A model generated the notes under the pieces. That model saw nothing but the letters and a program-made list of their open reading frames with translations. It searched no databases and was not told the origin of the DNA. A program made the translations under genes and the position numbers. Of a DNA stretch of 6,037 nt, positions 1-6,020 are shown piece after piece. The stretch spans positions 1-6,037 of the forward strand of contig DOOY01000213.1 of NCBI GenBank assembly GCA_003514765.1. The letters are read 5' to 3'. The DNA comes from Nitrosomonas sp. Its GTDB lineage: Bacteria; Pseudomonadota; Gammaproteobacteria; Burkholderiales; Nitrosomonadaceae. Within the stretch, counting starts at the first letter, position 1; each line of letters opens with the position of its first letter.

Positions 1-584
1 ACTGAAATATCATCCAGCGCCAGAAAGTTCAGGGCGCCGATACCTTCCAGGCGTTCCACATCCGATTCTTCAGCTTCAATATGCTTGCGAATCAGGGTAC
101 GCAAATCACGCTCCCTGAAATAAGGAATACTCTCCTTGCCTAACCACCAATCCAGTATCATTGCTGATGGCTTTGCAACCGGAAACAGAATAGCCTGATA
201 AATCCGTATCAATGGAGCCAGCAACGCCCCCATACGCATAGCATGACGGGAAAAATAAGCCTGTGGAAATATTTCACCAGCAAATGTTATGAGTATTGTC
301 GAGAAGAAAAAAGCAGCTAACCCGGCCATTACAGAATTGGATAATAACGTTAGCAGAACATTAATACCAACATTACCCCATAAAATGGTAGCAAGCAAAA
401 AATTGAAATCTTTACGCAAAACCAGGATCTTCGCCGCATCTGTATTCCCAGCGGAAACATCTACCTCCAGATGCAACCGGCTGATCCCCAGCAATGCCAG
501 GTTTAAGCCTGAGAACATAGCAGACTGGCTGATACAAAACAGAATGCCAATCCAGATCAGGGTATCAATCGACAACATGCTCAT
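1..584 (-). CDS. DUF21/CNNM-family membrane protein, N-terminal part (truncated by window edge)
   Basis: This is the first ~194 codons of a membrane protein whose 3' end lies beyond position 1. I translated it by hand from ATG at 584; an in-frame TAA lies ten codons upstream. A second ATG two codons later (578) is possible, and no strong ribosome site is visible for either. The translation starts MSMLSIDTLIW and has hydrophobic segments at about residues 6-32, 60-80 and 83-105. Family hallmarks are the SGLNLALLGISRL stretch near residues 25-37, typical of the first helices of DUF21, and the GEIFPQAYFSRHA motif near residue 109, matching the conserved G-E-x-x-P of DUF21. CNNM/CorB-type proteins are linked to Mg2+ or other divalent-cation transport and normally carry two CBS domains and a CorC/HlyC domain after DUF21; those would lie off the window. 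It follows the protease operon after ~270 bp and probably has its own promoter. The family is fairly sure; the substrate is unknown. Confidence 0.88.
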   Translation of the reverse strand, partial: MSMLSIDTLIWIGILFCISQSAMFSGLNLALLGISRLHLEVDVSAGNTDAAKILVLRKDFNFLLATILWGNVGINVLLTLLSNSVMAGLAAFFFSTILITFAGEIFPQAYFSRHAMRMGALLAPLIRIYQAILFPVAKPSAMILDWWLGKESIPYFRERDLRTLIRKHIEAEESDVERLEGIGALNFLALDDIS

Positions 585-856
585 GTTTTCAATGATGACA
601 GGATTGCGGTTTTATGATCATGGCGAATATTCACACAAACACCCTGGAAGGCAGGGCATTTTTATGAAAAAAGAAATCGGGTAACTATTCAGCGTAATTA
701 GAGCTTACTCATAAAGCACAAGCGATTGATTATATTTATAATTGACGTATATTTTGGTAAAATAATGCATGTAAATCAGTGCAATGACATCAATCTACGT
801 GGCGGCCATTTATGAAAAATTTAATGATAATTTCTGCCAGTTAAAGCCATTAAAGA
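585..856. other. Intergenic region between the protease gene and the DUF21 gene
   Basis: This stretch holds no convincing gene on either strand and is very AT-rich around 715-780. The only compact secondary structure I see is a 5-bp hairpin, CCCTG-GAAGG-CAGGG at 642-656, followed on the plus strand by CATTTTT. It looks like a weak terminator on the plus strand, but no plus-strand gene precedes it. On the minus strand it falls in the presumed leader of the DUF21 gene and lacks a clean T-run. TATAAT-like hexamers occur on both strands near 725-745 without a convincing -35 partner. No clear terminator follows the protease stop codon, so read-through into the DUF21 gene cannot be excluded. Confidence 0.4.
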
Positions 857-2047
857 TCAGCAAGAAGTCATCATCGCCCGGCAAATATTAATGGGCCCAG
901 GGTTCTCCAGTAATTGAACAACTTCATCGATGGATAAATTTGGATTTTTCTCTTTTAATAACGCAATACTGCCACTCACAATTGCTGTGGCCAATGAACT
1001 GCCTGAAAAGAAATCATATTTGTTACGTGGTGCGGTGGAGATAATTTCTTTTCCGGGGGCAAGCAGTATATTGTTATTTTTCATTGGACTGAGCTCATTC
1101 TTACCTTCATCTTCTGAAGATGCCACTGCTATGACATCGGGAATTGATGCGGGAAAGCCTACTTGATGATTGCGATCGTCCGTTGCAGCAACAAATATTA
1201 TTTCTCTTTTTTGACCTTCATTAATAATGCGGGCGAGCAAGTTATCATGTGGGCCGGATAAACTCAAATTGACTATATCGACTGCTTGTAGAATCGCAAA
1301 ATCAAGCGCTTTTGCTAATGACCAACTGCTGCAAATAGCATAATTATCGGCTTCAGTCTGATAGAAGCACGATTTCAGCCCCACTAACTGGGCATCGGGC
1401 GCTACGCCATAAATGCCAATATTGTTATTCGCTATCGCGGCAATGACGCCGGCTATAGCAGTACCATGTCTATCCGAAGTAAACGACTCATCGCCTTTCT
1501 CAACAAAATTTTCCTGTAGTGTAACTTGGTTGGCCAAGTCGGGATGTTCGGTATCTATTCCCGTATCAATAATCGCAATCTTGACGCCTTTTCCTGTAAA
1601 TTGATGATGAACCCTGTCAACACCAATCTGCTTGACACCGTGTTGTAATTGAGCGTATTGGTCCGAGTATTGCCCAGACTGGCTCATGAAGACGGAATTA
1701 TTCTGTACCGACTCAACACGTCCATCACGTAAAAGCTCGGCAACCAGCTTAGGCATGTCAGATTGCTCGGAAATGATAAAAACCAGGCACTGAATGCCGA
1801 GCGAGTCCAGTGGAAAAGCGCCACTTTTGATCAATGGATAATCACGCAGCAATTCCTGCTCGATGACTGACCAGCGGCTTTTATCTTTTGCTGCGAGGGT
1901 AACGAGTATTTGTCTTGCCTTGAATTGCTTCGGCAAATGGCTGGTTTGCGCTTTTGTATTCACTGCCTGCTGACTTTTTGGAGGTGGTGCAGCACAGGAA
2001 GACAGCAGTATCGTGATTGAAATAAGCGAAATAATTATAACGTTCAT
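857..2047 (-). CDS. S8 (subtilisin-like) serine protease, predicted lipoprotein
   Basis: This is a predicted envelope serine protease of 396 residues. I chose ATG at 2047 over an in-frame ATG at 2089. It gives a compact lipoprotein signal peptide (MNVIIISLISIT, lipobox LSSC with Cys18), has an AGGA site about 11 nt upstream, and lies 13 bp after the anti-sigma stop. The 2089 start would overlap that gene by 29 bp and add a polar extension. Ala at +2 fits outer-membrane retention. Residues ~42-121 look like an I9/fervidolysin-type propeptide (beta-alpha-beta-beta-alpha-beta). The catalytic triad is Asp161 (IIDTGID), His194 (DRHGTAIAG) and Ser351 (SGSSLATA). Two positions differ from the usual S8 pattern. 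The block that normally reads AAGN is AATDD, putting Asp at ~291 in place of the oxyanion-hole Asn. The Ser motif lacks the usual Pro (SLATA rather than SMAxP). It is the third gene of the sigma/anti-sigma operon, so a role in signalling to the anti-sigma factor is likely, though inferred. Activity is plausible but unproven. Confidence 0.9.
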   Translation of the reverse strand: MNVIIISLISITILLSSCAAPPPKSQQAVNTKAQTSHLPKQFKARQILVTLAAKDKSRWSVIEQELLRDYPLIKSGAFPLDSLGIQCLVFIISEQSDMPKLVAELLRDGRVESVQNNSVFMSQSGQYSDQYAQLQHGVKQIGVDRVHHQFTGKGVKIAIIDTGIDTEHPDLANQVTLQENFVEKGDESFTSDRHGTAIAGVIAAIANNNIGIYGVAPDAQLVGLKSCFYQTEADNYAICSSWSLAKALDFAILQAVDIVNLSLSGPHDNLLARIINEGQKREIIFVAATDDRNHQVGFPASIPDVIAVASSEDEGKNELSPMKNNNILLAPGKEIISTAPRNKYDFFSGSSLATAIVSGSIALLKEKNPNLSIDEVVQLLENPGPINICRAMMTSC

Positions 2048-2060
2048 ATGTCTGTTTTTC

Positions 2061-2759
2061 CTAATCAACGACTTCTGCAAAATCGACATGCTTGTTTTCT
2101 CGGAGCGTGCCTAGTGTTTTAGCTAAATCAGTGTGATTTGAATTCAATTTAATTGTGAATATCCCGCGCGGAGATGGCCCCTCAACAAGGGTTGCAGAGA
2201 CATCTGTCAATAATGAAGATAGTTCGCTTAATTGCATCGTTTCTGAGAAAACAATACGGATATGTGGGGTGTTTGCATTTGCTGGCGTTATTTCTGAAGA
2301 AAAAGTTTGGAAGTTTACAGGTGCAGTATTGTTGGGCATCAATACAACAATGACAACACTTAAAATCACCACCAAAGCAGATTGAGAAACTACCGTCCAG
2401 CGCAAGGCGGCCGGGGCATTGATGAATACGCCGAGACCATTTCGTATGGTTTGCCAAATAGAGACGGGTTTCTCGTTTTTTTGCGGTGACGTTTGTTCAA
2501 TCGCGTCTATTTTATTGAAAATTGACTGTAAATGCATTGGTCCCGGTTGCCAATCGGTTTTGCTCCGCTGGTGTTGAATAGCCGTTTCCAGCTTTTGAAG
2601 TGTTTCAACTTCCTGTTTACACGCTATGCACTGTACAAGATGCTTTTTTAAACGCTGGTATTCTGCTTCGGCCAATGTGCCGTTTACATACGGCGGCAGT
2701 AACGTGATAATTTGCACATGCATTTCTTCAGATATTTCAGGTTGCATTGATTTATCCAT
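2061..2759 (-). CDS. Membrane anti-sigma factor: ZAS zinc finger, one TM helix, propeptide-like periplasmic domain
   Basis: This is a 232-residue single-pass inner-membrane protein predicted to bind and inhibit the ECF sigma factor encoded 11 bp upstream. The N-terminal cytoplasmic part (about 10-60) is a zf-HC2/ZAS domain with the zinc motif H-x3-C-x2-C at His40, Cys44 and Cys47. One hydrophobic helix spans about 121-141 (VVSQSALVVILSVVIVVLM). The remaining ~90 residues would be periplasmic. Residues ~165-231 have a beta-alpha-beta-beta-alpha-beta pattern (HIRIVF, then ELSSLLTDV, then GIFTIKL, then DLAKTLGTLRENKHVDFAEV). This pattern resembles I9/fervidolysin-type protease propeptides and parallels the propeptide of the S8 protease encoded next. 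The start ATG has a weak upstream site (ACAGG) overlapping the end of the sigma gene, which suggests translational coupling. The anti-sigma role is well supported by motif and gene order; the function of the C-terminal domain is inference. Confidence 0.88.
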   Translation of the reverse strand: MDKSMQPEISEEMHVQIITLLPPYVNGTLAEAEYQRLKKHLVQCIACKQEVETLQKLETAIQHQRSKTDWQPGPMHLQSIFNKIDAIEQTSPQKNEKPVSIWQTIRNGLGVFINAPAALRWTVVSQSALVVILSVVIVVLMPNNTAPVNFQTFSSEITPANANTPHIRIVFSETMQLSELSSLLTDVSATLVEGPSPRGIFTIKLNSNHTDLAKTLGTLRENKHVDFAEVVD

Positions 2760-2770
2760 AGTATAGCCTG

Positions 2771-3439
2771 TTATTGGTGCGCATTCAGATGATTCATGAG
2801 TTGCTTCTTTGCGTGATACACTCTTGTTTTAACAGTATTCACCGGACAGTCAAGAATCTCGGCAATTTCCGGATAGGTAAAACCTTCAAAAAACACCATC
2901 TCAATAACCGCGCGATGTGAAGCTGATAATGCATCCAATGCACCGACGATGGCATGATGCAGTTCAGCATGCTGTGCTAAAGAATCCGGTCTTTCGCAAT
3001 CTTCGATAGTTATATCCATCTCTTCTTCCTCAAAAGATACATAGCGATTTTGTGATGCTCGATTACGCGCCAAAATTTTTAAAGCTTTTTTATAGGCGAT
3101 CCCAAATACCCAAGTAGACACTTTTGATGAAAGTGTGTAGCGCGCAGCATTTTGCCAGACAACCAGCATTACATCCCCGACCGCTTCTTCTACATAATCG
3201 TTCCGCTTTAAAAACTTAAATAAAAAATTTGCCAGACGCGGACTAAATTCATAGTAAAACTGCTTAAATGCACTTCGATCTTGCTTCGCAATTTTTATTA
3301 TGTATCCATAAAGTTGGTCATTCTCGCGGTTATCTCGATGCATAGTGTATGCCAACTTAGCAAAGTTATTCTTTTCCAGACTATCCATTTCAAAGTCTAA
3401 CACAGTCACTATTTCCACTCTATCAAACCGAATACACAA
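2771..3439 (-). CDS. ECF-type RNA polymerase sigma factor (sigma-70 family)
   Basis: This is a group 4 (extracytoplasmic function) sigma factor. Numbered from the TTG start, region 2 spans about 54-125, with the QDRSAFKQFYYEF helix, the DYVEEAVGDVMLVVWQNA segment and the STWVFGIAYKKAL segment typical of -10 recognition and core binding. An acidic linker (EEEEMD, ~137-142) leads to region 4 at about 165-217. Its helix-turn-helix, GFTYPEIAEILDCPVNTVKTR, is the -35 reader. Regions 1 and 3 are absent, as expected for ECF factors. The start is uncertain. TTG at 3439 is the only candidate with a good ribosome site (AGGAG at 3455-3451, 11 nt away). ATG at 3388 or 3343 would give 205 or 190 residues, closer to usual ECF length, but both lack a clear site. 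It heads an operon with its anti-sigma factor and an S8 protease, and is divergent from the PEP-CTERM gene. Autoregulation through the shared intergenic motif is plausible. Confidence 0.92.
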   Translation of the reverse strand: MCIRFDRVEIVTVLDFEMDSLEKNNFAKLAYTMHRDNRENDQLYGYIIKIAKQDRSAFKQFYYEFSPRLANFLFKFLKRNDYVEEAVGDVMLVVWQNAARYTLSSKVSTWVFGIAYKKALKILARNRASQNRYVSFEEEEMDITIEDCERPDSLAQHAELHHAIVGALDALSASHRAVIEMVFFEGFTYPEIAEILDCPVNTVKTRVYHAKKQLMNHLNAHQ

Positions 3440-3507
3440 AAATCATAAATCTCCTGTAAATCTGTGCGCGCAAAAATCTACTGAATCAAATTGATTAGTT
3501 ATCTGTA

Positions 3508-3581
3508 GTTTTCCCTATGTCAGAAAAGGGTTCAAAAAAAATAAAAATTTTTTTGAACCATTCTTCACACGCCGGGAAATC
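3508..3581. promoter_or_regulatory. Putative divergent promoter/operator region with mirrored GAACC...GGGAAAWC motifs
   Basis: Two similar bipartite motifs read outward from the central inverted repeat. On the plus strand, TTTTTTTGAACC (GAACC at 3555-3559) is followed after 14 bp by GGGAAATC (3574-3581). On the minus strand, TTTTTTTGAACC (GAACC at 3533-3529) is followed after 13 bp by GGGAAAAC (3515-3508). Each downstream half ends about 70 nt from the first codon of its operon (3652 and 3439). ECF promoters commonly have an AAC-containing -35 element, so GAACC is a reasonable -35 candidate and the second block lies near -10 distance. The T-tract just upstream would suit an UP element. No sigma-54 type GG/GC pair with correct spacing was seen. 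This is inference from one locus. Confidence 0.45.
3529..3559. repeat. Perfect inverted repeat, 12-bp arms, 7-nt AT centre
   Basis: The left arm GGTTCAAAAAAA (3529-3540) and right arm TTTTTTTGAACC (3548-3559) are exact reverse complements around ATAAAAA. The repeat sits near the middle of the 212-bp divergent intergenic region between the sigma operon and the PEP-CTERM operon. It could be an operator, a pair of back-to-back promoter -35/UP elements, or an AT-rich hairpin. A terminator role is unlikely because both neighbouring genes read away from it. Confidence 0.85.
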
Positions 3582-3651
3582 ACTCATGTACCACAAGAAA
3601 AACGCTTAAAACATAGCAAAATTTTTCAATTTAATTGGGAGAAATAGCCTT

Positions 3652-4476
3652 ATGAAATACCTTTCAAAGTCTAAATCATTCTTCGGGAAGAAATTAATTC
3701 TTTCTGCATTAGTCGGATGCACATTTACCGTCGAGGCCGCGCCAATACTTTATAGTGGAACAGGTGACATCAGTGGCGTGGTCGCAGATTTTCAAAGTGC
3801 TTTGGGTAATCCTAATAACGGAAATAGTCCAGGCCCTATTTCAACAGGACGTCGCCAGATTAACTGGGATGCTGGGATTGTTCCTTTTAATATGCCAGGT
3901 AATTTTTTCAATAGCCCCCCACCTACACGTGGCGCTGAATTCGTTACGTCCGGCACTGGATTTAATGTAAGTAATGACGGACTTGGTGACGACAAATTCA
4001 GCACGATAAATCCATCCTATGTCGATCAATTTAAAACATTCAGCGCACCCAGATTGTTTACATCGGCTGGCAGCAATGTTCTGGATGTCAACTTTTTTGT
4101 TCCGGCAACAAATACACCGGCCACTGTGAACGGGTTTGGTGCAATTTTCACCGATGTTGATCTGAACGGCACGACAAAATTAGAGTTCTTTGATTTTGGC
4201 GACAACTTGCTACATTCAGAATTTGTCGATGCCGACCCGCAGGGCCTGTCATTCCTCGGCGCAACATTTGCTTCGAATAAACTGGCCAGAGTACGCATCA
4301 CAAGTGGTACTCACGCAATTGGCCCTGATGACAATCCTTTACATGGCGTGGATATTGTTGTCATGGACGACTTTTTATATGGTGAACCACAAGCGGCTGT
4401 CCCGGAACCTTCAACACTGTTACTCGCCGGACTTGGCGCACTCCTGCTGCGCATGCGCACAAATAAAACTGCATAA
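3652..4476 (+). CDS. Secreted PEP-CTERM sorting-domain protein of unknown function
   Basis: This is a 274-residue exported protein. It has an N-terminal Sec signal peptide (basic start MKYLSKSKSFFGKK, then LILSALVGCTF, probable cleavage near residue 30 at VEAA-P). The C-terminus is a clear PEP-CTERM signal: VPEPS at ~250-254, a hydrophobic stretch LLLAGLGALLL and a short basic end (RMR). Such tails are recognised by exosortase (EpsH/XrtA type), and the proteins reach the cell surface or the exopolysaccharide matrix. The exosortase is not in this window. The middle contains GFGAIFTDVD (~161-170), LEFFD, GLSFLGATF and RVRITSG (~214-218), then GVDIVVMDDFLYGEP just before the tail. I recognise this as a recurring type among PEP-CTERM proteins but know of no assigned function. 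It looks beta-rich and lacks visible catalytic motifs. GGGAG lies 10 nt before the ATG. It heads the plus-strand operon. Confidence 0.88.
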   Translation: MKYLSKSKSFFGKKLILSALVGCTFTVEAAPILYSGTGDISGVVADFQSALGNPNNGNSPGPISTGRRQINWDAGIVPFNMPGNFFNSPPPTRGAEFVTSGTGFNVSNDGLGDDKFSTINPSYVDQFKTFSAPRLFTSAGSNVLDVNFFVPATNTPATVNGFGAIFTDVDLNGTTKLEFFDFGDNLLHSEFVDADPQGLSFLGATFASNKLARVRITSGTHAIGPDDNPLHGVDIVVMDDFLYGEPQAAVPEPSTLLLAGLGALLLRMRTNKTA

Positions 4477-4492
4477 CCTAGCGAGGGAAGAG

Positions 4493-4891
4493 ATGTTGAA
4501 CAAGAACCTGAAGTTTTTAATTGTAGATGATTTGTCCAGCGTGCGCACAATTGTTGCAAATATGCTCAATGAAATTGGGTTCATGAACATAGACCAAGCC
4601 GAGAATGGCGAAACTGCATTACAAAAACTACAGCAGGGCAATTTTGATTTTGTCATCTCGGATTGGAATATGCCCAATATGGATGGACTCGCCATGCTAC
4701 GGGAAGTCCGCGCAACTGAGTTCTTAAAAGAAATTCCTGTTCTAATTGTTGCTGAAGAAGTAAAGAAATTGAATATTCTGGCAGCAATAGAGGCCGGTGC
4801 AAATGGTTTTTTAGAAAAACCATTTTCGACAAATATTCTGAGTGAGAAATTAATCGTTATTGCCAGGAATATAGCGAATTACACTGATTAA
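4493..4891 (+). CDS. CheY-like stand-alone response regulator receiver
   Basis: This is a 132-residue single-domain receiver with no output domain. The open frame runs upstream into the PEP-CTERM gene, but the start is ATG at 4493: GAGGGA lies just before it and the protein then starts MLNKNLKFLIVDD, as in CheY. Acidic-pocket residues are Asp12 and Asp13, the phosphorylation site is Asp57 within ISDWNMPNMDG (the same block as enteric CheY), and the conserved Lys is Lys109 in EKPF. The position of the conserved switch Thr/Ser (Thr87 in E. coli CheY) is Ala here, in VLIVAEEVKK; position 106, Tyr in E. coli, is Phe. A kinase partner is not encoded in the window. It begins 16 bp after the PEP-CTERM stop and 63 bp before the RTX-like gene, so it is probably cotranscribed with both. 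Motility, exopolysaccharide or phosphorelay roles are all possible; the sequence alone does not decide between them. Confidence 0.93.
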   Translation: MLNKNLKFLIVDDLSSVRTIVANMLNEIGFMNIDQAENGETALQKLQQGNFDFVISDWNMPNMDGLAMLREVRATEFLKEIPVLIVAEEVKKLNILAAIEAGANGFLEKPFSTNILSEKLIVIARNIANYTD

Positions 4892-4954
4892 ATTAACGTA
4901 ACGCAGGACGCAACCTTAAATTCAAAACCAGTCAATCTTAATGGAGATTTAAAA

Positions 4955-5941
4955 ATGAAAATCAGAAACTTTTTAATTGCAGCCGCAGCATCAACATTCA
5001 GCACCTACATTTTTGCCGACTTTCCGGAGTATGATATCAGCAGTCGCACATTGTCGATTCCTAAAGTCAATGTCACAACCCGGGTCTTTGGTGAGCCATC
5101 TGCATTAGGTGTTTTCAAGGCCGACCTTGAATTTCAACCTGGAATTAATGGCTTTGTCTTGCAAGGCGCAGAACAGATTGAAGATGTAACGAACAAGATA
5201 ATCATTGGTAACGATGCCAATTCAACAGAAAATCAGCTGGTACAACCACAGGACGATGCGCTTGCCGGCAATGGCCGCAATCAAAGTCTGAATTTCGGTG
5301 ATGTTCTGGAAGGTGGTTTCGGTGATGACATACTTATTGGCGGATTGGGAAGTGATGTACTACTGGGTGGCCCAGGTGACGATGTCATTATCGGTGGCAC
5401 CGAAGATTTTAATCCTGAAAATCGTGATTACGCATTTGGTAATAGTGGTAACGATACCTTTATCTGGGCACCGGGAGATGGCAGTGATTTCTTCGATGGC
5501 GGTGCTGGAGATCAGGACGTATTGATTTTTGGCCTGTTGGGAGAAAACGGAGATAACGCACCTGTATTCAGCGTACAACAGGATCAAAACTTTGATGGCA
5601 TTTATATTAATGCTGCGACAGGCTTGCCCGTCGTTGATGTCACAAACTCTCCGGGTTTCTGCACTATTCTGGACAAATCAACCTATGCAAGCGAGCTTGA
5701 AGAACTTAATCTAGACCATCTGGTTCGCTTTTCAATTCGCGGAATAGCCGATGCATTTGATGCGGGCGAACAAAGTGATGATAATGGTTTGCGGGTCACA
5801 CTGCATGTAAAAAATGTTGAATATGTCGTCTGTACTGCTCGGGAAGGTGGTGCCATAGAAGTTTGGGATATCTCAGCCACACCTGCCATACCGGCACTGA
5901 TTACTGACTTGCCTGCTAAAGTTCAAAGTATGATTCAGTAG
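4955..5941 (+). CDS. Sec-exported protein with RTX-type calcium-binding repeats
   Basis: This is a 328-residue exported protein. The signal peptide is MKIRNFLIAAAASTF...YIFA with likely cleavage after Ala21. Residues ~120-150 hold tandem RTX nonapeptides of the form GGxGxDxLx (GGFGDDILI, GGLGSDVLL, GGPGDDVII). More degenerate copies follow at ~160-185 (GNSGNDTFI, GGAGDQD). Such repeats fold into a parallel beta-roll that binds Ca2+ outside the cell. Before them lies a ~100-residue segment with no motif I recognise. After them lies a ~140-residue C-terminal region with two cysteines (Cys236 in GFCTILD, Cys293 in VVCTAR) that could form a disulfide. Unlike classical RTX toxins it has an N-terminal Sec signal and no obvious C-terminal type I secretion signal, so it may stay in the periplasm or on the surface. 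A GGAG site lies about 8 nt before the ATG. It is probably the last gene of the PEP-CTERM/CheY operon. The calcium-binding call is good; the biological role is unknown. Confidence 0.88.
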   Translation: MKIRNFLIAAAASTFSTYIFADFPEYDISSRTLSIPKVNVTTRVFGEPSALGVFKADLEFQPGINGFVLQGAEQIEDVTNKIIIGNDANSTENQLVQPQDDALAGNGRNQSLNFGDVLEGGFGDDILIGGLGSDVLLGGPGDDVIIGGTEDFNPENRDYAFGNSGNDTFIWAPGDGSDFFDGGAGDQDVLIFGLLGENGDNAPVFSVQQDQNFDGIYINAATGLPVVDVTNSPGFCTILDKSTYASELEELNLDHLVRFSIRGIADAFDAGEQSDDNGLRVTLHVKNVEYVVCTAREGGAIEVWDISATPAIPALITDLPAKVQSMIQ

Positions 5942-5973
5942 GTTGAAACAATTGATGATTTATTAAAGTGGAA

Positions 5974-6020
5974 GAGGGACTTAGACTATGACTGTATTAA
6001 ATTCATAATCAAAGTCCCTC
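5974..6020 (+). repeat. Strong hairpin (18-bp stem, two mismatches) after the RTX-like gene
   Basis: GAGGGACTT (5974-5982) pairs exactly with AAGTCCCTC (6012-6020). The pairing continues inward to 5991/6003 with mismatches at 5983/6011 and 5986/6008, leaving an 11-nt loop. It starts 32 nt after the RTX gene stop, so it may end or protect the operon mRNA. No T-run follows it on either strand, so it is not a standard intrinsic terminator. A 6-codon reading frame (ATG at 5988, TAA at 6006-6008) with a GAGGGA site lies inside the stem, which would also fit a leader of a gene beyond the window. Confidence 0.5.

Noticed and set aside
642..656. Hairpin CCCTG/CAGGG followed by a short T-run as a plus-strand terminator
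   Set aside because: The stem is only 5 bp, no plus-strand gene precedes it, and on the minus strand no T-run follows, so a terminator is not supported.
289..684. Plus-strand open frame of 131 codons
   Set aside because: Most of it is antisense to the DUF21 gene, whose minus-strand translation shows clear family motifs. The plus-strand protein has no recognisable features or ribosome site.
2048..2089. Longer N-terminus for the S8 protease
   Set aside because: It would overlap the anti-sigma gene and put a polar extension before the lipoprotein signal. The start at 2047 has a better ribosome site and a normal signal length.
2155..2457. Open frames on both strands inside the anti-sigma gene
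   Set aside because: They are shadows of the anti-sigma gene, without motifs or ribosome sites.
3560..3651. Sigma-54 promoter of the kind described for PEP-CTERM genes
   Set aside because: No GG and GC pair with the -24/-12 spacing was found upstream of the PEP-CTERM start.
4190..4492. Upstream extension of the receiver reading frame
   Set aside because: It overlaps the PEP-CTERM gene in another frame and encodes a non-family sequence. The CheY-like start at 4493 has its own ribosome site.
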